Shown piece after piece: positions 19,977 to 29,484 of a stretch of DNA of 64,000 nt. Under the pieces are notes generated by a model. That model searched no databases. It was not told where the DNA came from and saw only the letters and a list, made by a program, of their open reading frames with translations. Position numbers and translations under genes: made by a program. The number at the start of each line of letters is the position of its first letter. Within the stretch, counting starts at the first letter, position 1. Source of the stretch: Adhaeribacter soli (GTDB lineage: Bacteria; Bacteroidota; Bacteroidia; Cytophagales; Hymenobacteraceae); assembly GCF_008727925.1 (NCBI RefSeq), contig NZ_VTWT01000001.1, positions 186,001 through 250,000 of the forward strand. Reading direction: 5' to 3'.

Positions 19977-21920
19977 TCAGGCAGCTGGCAGTATTTCCCG
20001 GCTTGGGCGATCGCCCAGGATTCTTACCAGTTCTTCTTTGTAAACCACTTCTTTTTCCAGCAACAGGTTGGCCAGTTCGGCTAATACGCCGGAATTTTTC
20101 TGCAACAGGTCTTTGGCCAGCTGGTAGGCTTCGTCCACTAGTTTCCGGACTTCTGCATCTATTAACTTGCCGGTTTCTTCACTGTAGGGCTTTACCAGCC
20201 GGTTGTCCTGCTGCCCGGTAGAATCGTAAAAGCTCACGTTGCCAACCTCTTTGTCGAAACCGTAATAGGCCACCATCATGTACGCTTCTTTCGTTACTTT
20301 TTCCAGGTCGTCCAAGGCGCCGGAAGTAACTTCCCCGAAGATTAGTTCTTCCGCTGCCCGGCCACCCAAAGCAGCAGCCATGCGTTCTTTGAATTCCGCT
20401 TCGGAGCGAAGCTGCCGTTCTTCCGGCAGGTACCAGGCGGCTCCCAGGGCTTTCCCGCGGGGAATGGTAGAGATTTTTACCAGCGGATCGACGTGCTTGA
20501 GCCGCCAGCTTACCACCGCGTGGCCGGCTTCGTGGTAGGCAATTACTTTTTTCTCCTGAGGCGATATGATCTTGCTTTTCTTCTCAGAGCCGGCAATAAT
20601 GCGATCCAGGGCATCCATGAAATCCTGACGGTCTATTTTTTCTTTATTCCGGCGGGCGGCTACGAGGGCGGCTTCGTTGCAGGCATTGGCAATATCGGCG
20701 CCGGAAAAACCAGGCGTCTGGGCGGCCAGGAAATTAACATCTACACTTTCGTCGATTTTTAAGGGACGTAAATGCACTTTGAAGATCTCCTGCCGTTCTT
20801 TCATGTTGGGAAGCTCGAGGTAAATATGCCGGTCGAAGCGGCCGGGACGGAGCAGGGCCGGATCGAGCAATTCGGCGCGGTTTGTGGCTGCCATTACAAT
20901 TACGCCGCTGTTGGTTTCAAAGCCGTCCATTTCGGTAAGCAACTGGTTCAGGGTGCTTTCACGTTCGTCGTTGGATCCTGCATAAAGCGAGTTTCTCCCC
21001 CGCGATTGGCCGATGCTGTCGATTTCGTCGATAAAAATAATACAAGGGGCTTTTTCTTTGGCCTGCCGGAAGAGGTCGCGCACGCGGGAAGCGCCCACGC
21101 CCACAAACATCTCAACAAATTCAGAGCCTGATATGGAAAAGAAGGGGACTTTTGCTTCGCCGGCTACGGCTTTGGCCAGTAAGGTTTTGCCGGTTCCCGG
21201 CGGGCCTACCAAAATCACGCCTTTCGGTATCTTGGCCCCCAGGCGGGTAAACGTATCAGGACTTTTCAGGAATTCGATCACTTCTTTTACTTCCATCTGG
21301 GCCTCGTCGAGACCCGCAATGTCCTGGAAAGTGGTCTGATTTTTATCAGCTTTTTCAATTAAAGTAGCTTTCGATTTGCCAAAACTGAATACCGAGGAAC
21401 CGCCAGCCCCGCCGGCAGACTTGCGGACTACATAACTCCAGAAAAAGAACAGCAGCATTAAAGGGAAAATCCAGCTTAAAATGCTGCCCAGCCAGTTGCT
21501 TCTTTTAATGTAGGTAACCGGTACTTGTTTAGCCAGCGGCACATTTTTCTGGGCTTCTTCGAGTTGCCGTTCAAACGATTCCAGGGAGCCGATGGTCATG
21601 TGGTAGTGCGGTCCCTGCAAAATGGAAGTTCCACCGGAGGGCTTCATCACTTTATTGAAAGGGGGCGTATCGGCAAATTCTTTTTTAATGTAAATATTGG
21701 CCGTTTCGTCGTTGATCACTTCTATTTTTTGTACCGCATTTTTACTGAGCATGTCTCTTTGTACTGCCAGCCAGGTGGTTTCGCTGGTTTTATTGGCCGA
21801 ATCATAAACCAGGTACATGGTCATCATTCCCAGAATGATCAGGTAGGTCCAGATGCCCGAGACATTCTGGGGAGTAGGCGGCCGGCCCGGCAATTTTCTG
21901 GTTGGTGGTGTAGGTGCCAA
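19977..21920 (-). CDS. ftsH: ATP-dependent zinc metalloprotease FtsH
   Basis: A 647-residue membrane AAA+ protease. Two N-terminal transmembrane segments (about 24-40 and 147-165) flank a periplasmic domain. The AAA module has Walker A GPPGTGKT (about 237-244), Walker [12 protein letters not shown] and the [22 protein letters not shown]. The peptidase domain has the zinc motif HEAGH (463-467) and the third-ligand region. It degrades misfolded or short-lived membrane proteins as a hexamer. It appears to be a single-gene unit with an 830-bp divergent intergenic space before corA. Length and motifs are normal. Confidence 0.97.
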   Translation of the reverse strand: MAPTPPTRKLPGRPPTPQNVSGIWTYLIILGMMTMYLVYDSANKTSETTWLAVQRDMLSKNAVQKIEVINDETANIYIKKEFADTPPFNKVMKPSGGTSILQGPHYHMTIGSLESFERQLEEAQKNVPLAKQVPVTYIKRSNWLGSILSWIFPLMLLFFFWSYVVRKSAGGAGGSSVFSFGKSKATLIEKADKNQTTFQDIAGLDEAQMEVKEVIEFLKSPDTFTRLGAKIPKGVILVGPPGTGKTLLAKAVAGEAKVPFFSISGSEFVEMFVGVGASRVRDLFRQAKEKAPCIIFIDEIDSIGQSRGRNSLYAGSNDERESTLNQLLTEMDGFETNSGVIVMAATNRAELLDPALLRPGRFDRHIYLELPNMKERQEIFKVHLRPLKIDESVDVNFLAAQTPGFSGADIANACNEAALVAARRNKEKIDRQDFMDALDRIIAGSEKKSKIISPQEKKVIAYHEAGHAVVSWRLKHVDPLVKISTIPRGKALGAAWYLPEERQLRSEAEFKERMAAALGGRAAEELIFGEVTSGALDDLEKVTKEAYMMVAYYGFDKEVGNVSFYDSTGQQDNRLVKPYSEETGKLIDAEVRKLVDEAYQLAKDLLQKNSGVLAELANLLLEKEVVYKEELVRILGDRPSREILPAA

Positions 21921-22227
21921 GAATGTTGAATTAAAAAGGTTGTTTCGTTACTTTTTTACCAGTTTCCGGTACCATTTTGCTTTCTTCCTTCCGCTTATTT
22001 CCGTTCTTTTCTGCTGGTTGAATAAACCCTTGCAAACTGAAAAATAAGCTTCCGTACGTTTCTTTCCGGAGCTGGAAAGGGCATGAGCCGGGATGCTGGT
22101 ATGTAGTTTAAACGCTGTTTTAAGAAGAGCCTTTCAAAGTAAAAAGGGAACGCGGGCTAATTTTGAGGGAAGGGTTTAGGAGTTGAAGGTTTTTCTCCTT
22201 TAAATTTTTCCCACTTAACCCAGGACC

Positions 22228-22515
22228 TTGTCTGAATACGATTTTAAGGATTTATAAGAAAGACAGGATTGAATTTTGAAAAAGAATTAATTCGGTTTTA
22301 ACGTTAAACAGGGTATTAAAAAAGCAAGAAATTATGCATTAGCCAATCCGAAGGCGTTCCGGCCTGAAACTGAGCTTTAAGCAGCCATTTTGACGTACTT
22401 CAGAGTTCTTATTTTCGACTTTCGCTACGCGCGTGCGGTTCTTCTTTTAACGAAATTCCAGAAGATCATTTAATCCTGTCTTTCTAATAAATCCTTAAAA
22501 TCGTGTTCAGACAAA
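22228..22515. repeat. inverted-repeat-bounded element in the ftsH-corA gap
   Basis: About 46-bp inverted termini (22228-22273 and 22469-22515). The arms include AAATCCTTAAAATCGTGTTC and TCTTTCTAATAAATCC and belong to the dispersed AATCCT...GTGTTCAGAC family. The 195-bp interior has no ORF. The remaining sequence of this 830-bp divergent gap holds no gene I would defend and must contain the ftsH and corA promoters. Confidence 0.7.
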
Positions 22516-22754
22516 CTAACCTTGTTTTTATTTATTTAACATAAAAACAGCAATTAAGAAAGATAAAGCCAGCTTAAAACTAAACCACGAATTAAGCAAG
22601 GGCCTGAGGGGTAGAAAGATTAATGTAAGGGCCCGGTAACCGGGTAAAGCATAAATTTCTTTATGTTTGTACTGGTAGCTGCCTAAAACCCGGAACCGAA
22701 AATTTTCGTCAAGAGGCAAGTTGCATTTTCTTCTAAAACCATTACCGTTAGTCC

Positions 22755-23705
22755 ATGATCAGAAGTTTTTATCTCCAGAACGATGAGCTGCATTGGGAAA
22801 AGAATCCGGAGGACTTACTGGCTACCGAAAGAGGGCGCGTGATCTGGATAGACCTGCAGGCGCCAACCGCGGAGGAAATGCAACGGGTGGAGCAGGCCTT
22901 CGGCATCGAATTCTTTACGCCCCAGGAAGCGGCTGAAATTGAAAGCAGTTCGCGTTATTTCGAGGACACCACCGGCTTTGAGGCAAACAGTGCATTTGTG
23001 GTGTTCGAAAGCGGCGCTTACATAACCCGGCAGATCTCTTTTATTCTGAAAGGGGATATCCTGTTTACCCTTCGGCCCACGGAAATGAAAGCCTTTGCGG
23101 AAACGGTACGGAAAATGAAAACCTTCCGGAGCACTACCACCAAAGCCATGCAGATCTGGCTCCTGCTGCTGGAAACTCAGATCGATTTTGACGCCGACTT
23201 TATCGAGTTCCTGACCCGCACTACAAACAATGTAAGTAAAAAGCTGGTGAAGGAGCAATCCATTGAAGAGGAAACGCTGATCCGGCTCACGGAGCTGCAG
23301 GAAAATACCATTCTCATTCGCGACAGTATTGTGGATAAGCAACGGTTGGTTTCGTCCCTGCTCAGGAGCTTTTCGGTGGCAGATGCCGAGAAAGACCGCC
23401 TCCGCATTATTATCAAAGACATTAATTCGCTGTTGCAGCATGCTCAATTCAGCTTTGAACGGCTTGAGTACCTGCAGAATACCTTTCTGGGTTTAGTGAA
23501 TATCGAGCAAAACCAGGTAATTAAGATCTTTACCGTGGTAACGGTGGTGTTTATGCCGCCAACTTTAATTGCAAGCGTTTACGGGATGAACTTTAAGGTG
23601 ATGCCGGAATTGGAGTGGGCCGCCGGGTATCCGTTTGCGTTAATTTTGATGGTAATTTCTTCAATGGGTTTTCTCTGGTATTTCAAGCGGAAGAATTGGT
23701 TGTAG
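22755..23705 (+). CDS. corA: CorA-family magnesium/cobalt transporter
   Basis: A 316-residue inner-membrane channel of usual family length. A large cytoplasmic alpha/beta and helical domain (about 1-250) precedes two C-terminal transmembrane helices. The family signature YGMNF is present (Tyr276-Phe280) at the end of the first helix (IKIFTVVTVVFMPPTLIASV), and the protein ends with a short basic tail WYFKRKNWL. CorA forms pentamers that admit Mg2+ along the membrane potential; some family members are exporters. It starts at an ATG and stands alone after the divergent gap with ftsH. Confidence 0.95.
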   Translation: MIRSFYLQNDELHWEKNPEDLLATERGRVIWIDLQAPTAEEMQRVEQAFGIEFFTPQEAAEIESSSRYFEDTTGFEANSAFVVFESGAYITRQISFILKGDILFTLRPTEMKAFAETVRKMKTFRSTTTKAMQIWLLLLETQIDFDADFIEFLTRTTNNVSKKLVKEQSIEEETLIRLTELQENTILIRDSIVDKQRLVSSLLRSFSVADAEKDRLRIIIKDINSLLQHAQFSFERLEYLQNTFLGLVNIEQNQVIKIFTVVTVVFMPPTLIASVYGMNFKVMPELEWAAGYPFALILMVISSMGFLWYFKRKNWL

Positions 23706-23841
23706 AATCCTTTTTAAGGAATTGGACATTGGTATCCGGATATTAGTATCTGGACTGGAATATGTAAAATTCTGTAATTCAGTAGATTGTATTGTTGCAT
23801 TATCAGCCAGGTTATGCGGGTATTTTAGCCTTGCTGCTTAA

Positions 23842-23861
23842 CCGTCAGCAAAAGCAGACGG
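23842..23861 (-). repeat. CCGTC-GACGG REP hairpin, copy 1
   Basis: CCGTCAGCAAAAGCAGACGG followed by CAATGAA. The same motif recurs at 41431-41450, 41513-41532 and 55156-55175. It sits in the corA-capA gap, where a further variant of a common repeat (CCGACGAAAGGAGGGATCCC, near 23944-23963) is also present. Confidence 0.75.
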
Positions 23862-24071
23862 CAATGAACTTTTGATAATTGCCTTGTTGCTTTTGGTGTT
23901 TACTTCATAGCTATTCCTGCAAAGTTCAATTTATTGCGTCTTCCCGACGAAAGGAGGGATCCCATCCAGTTGGTAGTCACTTGTAAAGGGAATAAAGGAC
24001 TTTCCTTAAAATTAGTAAATGGAGATAAGTAACACGATTGATTTAGTTTGACAAGTAGTTTGTTTCCTCAC

Positions 24072-24135
24072 TGTCATTCTGGAAGAAACCTGTGATTTCT
24101 GTGCTCCGGATTCTCAAGTTTCTTCCAGAATGACA
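24072..24135. repeat. 18-bp inverted repeat (TGTCATTCTGGAAGAAAC)
   Basis: Perfect arms at 24072-24089 and 24118-24135 with a 28-bp loop, upstream of the CapA-like gene. The TGTCATTCTGG type of inverted repeat is common in intergenic DNA of this phylum. Confidence 0.85.
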
Positions 24136-24282
24136 ATGGTGGTAGTTTAAAGTAAGTTTGTCCACTTTCTTACTTGCCTTTAAAGTTCATTTGTTTTACC
24201 GCCTTTTTTCAGGCTGCCCGGCCGTAGCTCTTAACTTTCAGCTCCTGAAACAGTAGGTTAAAGAAGAGAAAAAGTGCACGGT

Positions 24283-25251
24283 ATGGAGCAGCAACGGATC
24301 TTAATTGGGTTGGCAGGAGATGTGATGATCGGCAGGGGCGTAAGCAACAGCATTGCGCATACCAATTACCGGTACCTCTGGGGAAATGTTTTGCCTTTGC
24401 TCAAAAGCACCGACCTGAATATTGGCAACCTGGAAACCACCCTGACCCATTGCACCAAAAAAGTATTAAAGGTTTTTAATTTCCGTTCCGAACCCCTGCA
24501 TGTGAATGCTTTGCTGGAAGCTAATTTTCAGCTCGTGAATGTAGCTAATAACCATATCCTGGACTTTGGGCAGGATGGTATGGAAGACACCTTAAAAACC
24601 CTGAATGTTGCCGGAATAAAGCATACCGGCGCCGGCCGGAACCTGGCGGAAGCTACCGCGCCTGCTTTTTCCGAGGTAAAAGGCTTAAAGCTTGGCATGC
24701 TGGGTTTTACCGACAACGAACCAACCTGGAAAGCCGGTCCTGATTCCGGAGGCATCAATTACCTGAACCCTGAAAACGAAGAGGACCGCAATACAGCTCT
24801 GGCTGACATCAGGAGGCTACGCCCGGAAGTGGATTTTCTGGTGGTAAGCATTCACTGGGGGCCAAACATGCGCGAGCAGCCGCCGGCCCATTTTCAGGCT
24901 TTTGCCCGCGAAATGGTGCAAAACGGAGCCGACCTTATTCACGGGCACAGCGCCCACATTTTTCAGGGCATCGAGCTTTTTGAAAATAGACTGATCCTGT
25001 ATGACACCGGCGATTTTATTGATGATTACGTCGTGGATTCCCGGCTTCGCAACAACTTGTCTTTTCTTTACCTGCTTGAACTGGAAAACGCGAAGATTTT
25101 AAGCCTGAAACTGGTGCCTACCTGCATTCATAATTATAAAGTGAACCTGGCAGAAGGCAGCGATTATGAATGGTGCATGAAACGGGTGCAACAGCTTTCA
25201 GCCGTTTTGGGAACGCGGATCAGCCATGAAGGGATTATTACTTTAAGTTGA
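24283..25251 (+). CDS. CapA family protein (poly-gamma-glutamate capsule / metallophosphatase fold)
   Basis: A 322-residue protein from the ATG at 24283; a GTG nine bases earlier would add three residues. The CapA domain covers nearly the whole chain: GDVMIGRGV near the start, NLETTLTHC, VANNHILDFGQDGMEDTLKT, FLVVSIHWGPNMREQPP and HGHSAHIFQGIEL, which together supply the Asp/Asn/His metal-site pattern of this calcineurin-like family. No signal peptide is evident. The classic member takes part in polyglutamate capsule synthesis, but no capBC genes are nearby, and many stand-alone CapA proteins have unknown roles. Family confident, function open. Confidence 0.85.
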   Translation: MEQQRILIGLAGDVMIGRGVSNSIAHTNYRYLWGNVLPLLKSTDLNIGNLETTLTHCTKKVLKVFNFRSEPLHVNALLEANFQLVNVANNHILDFGQDGMEDTLKTLNVAGIKHTGAGRNLAEATAPAFSEVKGLKLGMLGFTDNEPTWKAGPDSGGINYLNPENEEDRNTALADIRRLRPEVDFLVVSIHWGPNMREQPPAHFQAFAREMVQNGADLIHGHSAHIFQGIELFENRLILYDTGDFIDDYVVDSRLRNNLSFLYLLELENAKILSLKLVPTCIHNYKVNLAEGSDYEWCMKRVQQLSAVLGTRISHEGIITLS

Positions 25252-25584
25252 ATTCGGGTTGTGATTTTTGCAACGCTTGGGTAATACAAATTGCTTGCTT
25301 TACCTTATTTTAGCCCATTTGTAAGCAGGTTTTGCTTTGGGTGTTTGATGTTGTTAAATGATTTGCATTTTAAATTTAACATTGGAGTTGCCCGATAGAT
25401 TGCATTTGGAAGTTTAGGTGGATAGTAATGTATGATGTTGAAAATAAAAATGTTATTTCGGAAAATGAAAGCCAATGAGGAAAAAGTAAGGCATTTTTTT
25501 AGTGAATAAATTCTCAAAACCTTTTTGATTGTAGCATTTACCAGGAAAAAATAACGACTTTTGCGGAAAATTTGCTCATCTGCA

Positions 25585-27933
25585 ATGTTAAGAAAACCAA
25601 AAAACTTTTCCGGTAAATTTCTGCTGTTGTTCCTGTTGTTCCTCAACAGCCAGCTGGCTTATTCACAAGGAGCCCGCTACACCATTAGCGGCTACGTCCG
25701 CGATGCCCGCACGGGCGAAGAACTGATCGGCGCTTCAATTTTTGTAAAGGAGTTGCCCAATGCCGGCACCCAGACCAATTCCTACGGGTTTTATTCCCTT
25801 TCCATTCCTGAAGGCAATTACCACCTGGTGGCGCAATACATTGGTTATAACGCCAAATCTTCTTCCGTTAAATTAAACCAGAATACGAAACTGAATTTCA
25901 GCCTTTCGGGCCAGGAAACGGAATTGCAGGAAGTAGAGGTAACCAGCACCCGCAAAAACGAAAACGTGGTGCGTACCCAGATGGGCGTGGAAAAGCTGGA
26001 CATGCAGGAAATAAATACCATTCCGGTTTTAATGGGCGAAAAAGACGTGATCAAAACCATGCAGCTGATCCCGGGAATTAAATCGGCGGGCGAGGGGAAC
26101 GGCGGTTTTTACGTGCGCGGCGGCAGCGCCGACCAGAACCTGATCCTGCTGGACGAAGCGCCGGTGTACAACGCCTCGCATTTGCTTGGTTTCTTTTCGG
26201 TTTTCAATTCCGACGCCATTAAGAACGTAACGATCTACAAAGGCGGTATGCCGGCCGAATACGGCGGCAGATTGTCTTCGGTGCTCGATATTAAAATGAA
26301 CGACGGCAATAACCAGAAATTCGGCGTAAGCGGCGGCATCGGGTTAATTTCTTCGCGCATAAACGTAGAAGGCCCGATCGTGAAAGAAAAAGGTTCATTT
26401 TCGGTATCGGCCCGCCGTTCGTATGCCGATATTTTCCTGAAGCTTTCTTCCGACAGCGCCATCCGCGATTCGCGCCTGTATTTTTACGACGTAAACGCCA
26501 AAGCCAATTACCGCATAAACGAAAACAACCGCGTATTTTTATCGGGTTATTTCGGCAAAGATGTGCTTGGTTTTCAGAACCTTTTCGGCTTCGACTGGGG
26601 AAATGCCACAGGTACCTTGCGCTGGAACCACTTATTCAGCGATAAGCTTTTTTCGAACACCTCGCTTATTTACAGCAACTACAAATACAACATCGATATT
26701 AATGCCGGCGCCACCGATTTCAACATCATTTCCCGCATTCAGGACTGGAACCTGAAACAGGATTTTGAATATTATCCGGGGGCGCGTAGCACGTTTAAAT
26801 TCGGACTGAATTCCATTCACCATAAGATCGTTCCGGGCGCTATTTCCGCCGGCGAATCTTCGACCATTAACAGCCGCAAATTGCCGAACCGGTATTCCTG
26901 GGAGAATGCTTTTTATGTATCGCACGATTACAAACTTACCGAGAACCTGAACCTGGCTTACGGGCTGCGGGTAAGCAGTTTCAGCGTGCTGGGGCCGGGT
27001 AATTTTTATACCAATAATGCCGCCGGTGAACCGATCGATACCACCGTTTACGAGTCAGGTAAGTTGGTGAAAACCTATGTGAATCCGGAACCACGCGTGG
27101 CCTTAAGTTACATCATCAGCGAAAAACATTCCGTTAAAGCTTCTTACGGTCGGAACGCCCAGTACCTGCACCTGCTTTCCAATACTACTTCCGGCAGCCC
27201 AACCGATCTGTGGCTGCCTTCCGGTACGTTTGTAAAGCCCGGCCTTGCCGATCAGGTTTCGCTGGGTTACTTCCGGAATTTCCTCGACAACAACTACGAA
27301 TTCTCGACCGAAGTTTACTACAAAGATCTGCAAAACCAGATCGATTACCGCAACGGCGCCCAGCTGGAATTTAACGAGAACGTGGAAGGCGAATTGCTGA
27401 TCGGGGAAGGCCGCGCCTATGGCATCGAGTTTTTCCTGAAAAAGAAATACGGAAAATTCAACGGCTGGGTGGGCTACACCTTGTCGCGTTCGGAACGTAA
27501 ATTCGACCAGATAAACAACGGCAGTTATTACCCGGCCAAGCAAGACCGCACCCACGATATTTCTCTGGTGGGTATTTATAACCTGAACGAAAAATGGACC
27601 TTTTCTTCCACCTTCGTTTATTATACCGGCAATGCCGTAACGTTCCCGAGCGGTAAATACCGGATCAACGACCGCATCGAAAACCTCTACACCGAACGCA
27701 ACGGTTACCGCATGCCGGCCTACCACCGTCTCGATGTCGGGGCCACCTGGATCCGGAAGAAAACCGAGAAGTTCGAGTCGAGCTGGTCGTTTTCAATCTA
27801 CAATGTGTACGGGCGCGAAAATGCGTACATCATTCAGTTCGAGCAAAGCGAAACCGACCCGAGCCGGACCGAAGCCAAACAAATTGCGCTTTTCAAAATG
27901 GTGCCATCTTTCAGCTATAACTTTAAATTCTAA
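25585..27933 (+). CDS. TonB-dependent receptor with carboxypeptidase-regulatory-like N-terminal domain
   Basis: A 782-residue outer-membrane receptor. I choose the ATG at 25585 because it begins a clean signal peptide (LLLFLLFLNSQLAYSQ); an upstream TTG at 25561 would only add eight residues. A CarboxypepD_reg-like domain (about 28-110) precedes the plug (MGEKDVIKTMQLIPGIKSAG, GGFYVRGGSADQNLILLDEA, around 150-240) and a barrel ending in Phe (PSFSYNFKF). This group pairs with DUF4249 lipoproteins, and here the next gene overlaps the stop by one base. The ligand is unknown; it does not look like a canonical SusC. Confidence 0.92.
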   Translation: MLRKPKNFSGKFLLLFLLFLNSQLAYSQGARYTISGYVRDARTGEELIGASIFVKELPNAGTQTNSYGFYSLSIPEGNYHLVAQYIGYNAKSSSVKLNQNTKLNFSLSGQETELQEVEVTSTRKNENVVRTQMGVEKLDMQEINTIPVLMGEKDVIKTMQLIPGIKSAGEGNGGFYVRGGSADQNLILLDEAPVYNASHLLGFFSVFNSDAIKNVTIYKGGMPAEYGGRLSSVLDIKMNDGNNQKFGVSGGIGLISSRINVEGPIVKEKGSFSVSARRSYADIFLKLSSDSAIRDSRLYFYDVNAKANYRINENNRVFLSGYFGKDVLGFQNLFGFDWGNATGTLRWNHLFSDKLFSNTSLIYSNYKYNIDINAGATDFNIISRIQDWNLKQDFEYYPGARSTFKFGLNSIHHKIVPGAISAGESSTINSRKLPNRYSWENAFYVSHDYKLTENLNLAYGLRVSSFSVLGPGNFYTNNAAGEPIDTTVYESGKLVKTYVNPEPRVALSYIISEKHSVKASYGRNAQYLHLLSNTTSGSPTDLWLPSGTFVKPGLADQVSLGYFRNFLDNNYEFSTEVYYKDLQNQIDYRNGAQLEFNENVEGELLIGEGRAYGIEFFLKKKYGKFNGWVGYTLSRSERKFDQINNGSYYPAKQDRTHDISLVGIYNLNEKWTFSSTFVYYTGNAVTFPSGKYRINDRIENLYTERNGYRMPAYHRLDVGATWIRKKTEKFESSWSFSIYNVYGRENAYIIQFEQSETDPSRTEAKQIALFKMVPSFSYNFKF

Positions 27934-28739
27934 TGAAACTTAATCATACCTTTTCTATACTGAAACCTACCGTTTTACGGGCTTTGCTGCCGGCAGTAAT
28001 GCTATTGTCTTCCTGTGAAAAAGTGCTGGACATAGACCTGAAAGAAGCCGAGCCGCGGGTTATAATTGAAGCCAATGTAAGCGACCAGCCCGGGCCCTAT
28101 TCAGTAATAATTACGCGGAGTGTGAGTTTTAATGAAACGAATAATTTCCCGACGGTAAATGGCGCCGAAGTAATACTGAGCGATAATGCCGGCAACTCCG
28201 AAACCTTAACCGAAACCGCGCCGGGCGTTTATAAAACAGCCGGTTTTCAGGGCGTTCCGGGCCGGAATTATTTTCTGAAGATCAAGGCCAACGGGCAGGA
28301 GTACGATGCCGTTTCCAGCATGCCGCAACCCATTGCGATCCAGGAATTAAAGGTGCAGAAATCCACTTTCGGCGGCGATAGGTTAATGCCGATCATTAAG
28401 TTTCAGGACCCGCCGGAAACCGGGAATTATTACCGGGCCTTTTACATCGTTAATGGCAAAGCTTCCAACCGGTTGCTTTATTTAGATGACGACAATCATA
28501 ACGGCAACATTATTGAAGGCAATTTCTTCGATCCGGACATTGAATTGAAATCCGGCGATGTGGTTACGATTGTGCTGCAAACCATAAACGAAAAAATGTA
28601 CCGGTTTTTGCGCGAAGAAGATATGTCCGGCAGCAGCCAAGCGGCTTCTCCGGCTAACCCGACGAGCCATTTCAGCAACAATGCCTTAGGATACTTTTCA
28701 ACCCACGGCCAGACTTCGGCTACCGTTACGGTTCCGTAA
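27933..28739 (+). CDS. DUF4249 domain-containing lipoprotein
   Basis: A 268-residue lipoprotein. The signal peptide ends in the lipobox LLSSC with Cys near residue 28, followed by EKVLDIDL, the usual DUF4249 opening. The body is beta-rich (EPRVIIEANVSDQPGPYSV, NAGNSETLTE, RNYFLKIKANGQEYDA). It starts within the stop codon of the TonB receptor (overlap TAATG), so the pair is translationally coupled. DUF4249 proteins are assumed to be surface-exposed partners of their TonB receptor in uptake, by analogy with SusD; this is inference. Confidence 0.9.
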   Translation: MKLNHTFSILKPTVLRALLPAVMLLSSCEKVLDIDLKEAEPRVIIEANVSDQPGPYSVIITRSVSFNETNNFPTVNGAEVILSDNAGNSETLTETAPGVYKTAGFQGVPGRNYFLKIKANGQEYDAVSSMPQPIAIQELKVQKSTFGGDRLMPIIKFQDPPETGNYYRAFYIVNGKASNRLLYLDDDNHNGNIIEGNFFDPDIELKSGDVVTIVLQTINEKMYRFLREEDMSGSSQAASPANPTSHFSNNALGYFSTHGQTSATVTVP

Positions 28740-28852
28740 TTTTTAAGGCAATTGGTCGTGGGGTTTTATTGCAAAGATGAGTTGATAAAGGACGCCTATT
28801 GGATAAAGCCCTTATTAGGTGGGCTATGATTAGGACAAAAAATTAATATTGA

Positions 28853-28950
28853 GTCATCTCGACGCCAGGAGAGATTTCCCGAATAAGGTGGAAAAGCCTG
28901 AATAATAGGTATTAACAACTTGATGAGATCTCTCCTGGCGTCGAGATGAC
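28853..28950. repeat. 23-bp perfect inverted repeat element
   Basis: Arms at 28853-28875 (beginning GTCATCTCGACGCCAGGAGA) and 28928-28950 with a 52-bp loop. The GTCATCTCGACG...GAGAGAT type is a widespread intergenic repeat in Bacteroidota. The rest of 28740-29170 shows no gene. Confidence 0.9.
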
Positions 28951-29170
28951 GGGAAAAGCTAAAGTTTTGCACTTTATTACCCTTTCTAACCCTGTAAAAG
29001 CCGCTTCATGTTTTCCGAAATTGCCCAACTTCAAATAAAAGAAACTTTACGAAATTGAAAAAACGGTAAGAAATATGCACTGGAAAACCTTATAAATTAA
29101 TCCGGAAATTCTGTAACGCATTGGGGCTTAATTGTAGCGAACTTTGTTCTATAAGTAAAGAACCACAATT

Positions 29171-29380
29171 ATGAAAAAGCTTCATTTTAAAACCAATATC
29201 AATTGCGGCGGCTGCTTAAAGGCCGTAACCCCAACCCTGAACCAAACCGAAGGCATTAAATGCTGGCAGGTAGATACTGAAAATCCGGAAAAAATCATGA
29301 CGGTGGAAACCGAAACCTTAACGGAAAAGGAAGTGATTGCTGCCGTGGAAAAGGCGGGCTTTAAAGCTTCAGCGCTTTAA
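29171..29380 (+). CDS. heavy-metal-associated (HMA) domain protein, copper-chaperone-like
   Basis: A 69-residue single-domain protein with a ferredoxin-like HMA fold: beta strand MKKLHFKTNIN, metal loop C12-G-G-C15, helix LKAVTPTLN, strands ending IMTVETE, helix KEVIAAVEKAGFKA. The CxxC pair can bind Cu(I) or another soft metal. The usual MxCxxC Met is absent (Asn10-11 region instead), so the metal is uncertain. No P-type ATPase or efflux gene lies nearby; the neighbour on the right is a convergent MBL hydrolase. Confidence 0.85.
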   Translation: MKKLHFKTNINCGGCLKAVTPTLNQTEGIKCWQVDTENPEKIMTVETETLTEKEVIAAVEKAGFKASAL

Positions 29381-29412
29381 TTTTAGAATTCTTATTGGGT
29401 TAACATTTATTC

Positions 29413-29484
29413 AAAACAGTAGTTTAACAGGAAAGGCTAAGCATTTAAATTGACCGGTTTTTTCCTGCTTTAAGCTACTGTTTT
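29413..29484. terminator. bidirectional terminator between the HMA and MBL genes
   Basis: Long imperfect stem: outer arms AAAACAGTAG and CTACTGTTTT, inner arms CAGGAAA and TTTCCTG, between two convergent genes. The right end touches the stop codon of the MBL gene. Confidence 0.65.

Noticed and set aside
22528-22719. 63-codon minus-strand ORF with a hydrophobic C-terminus
   Set aside because: Lies in the ftsH-corA promoter region, ends next to a repeat arm, and has no motif.
25305-25646. 113-codon minus-strand ORF
   Set aside because: Overlaps the signal-peptide region of the TonB receptor on the opposite strand and is rich in Asn and Lys, as expected from AT-rich non-coding DNA.
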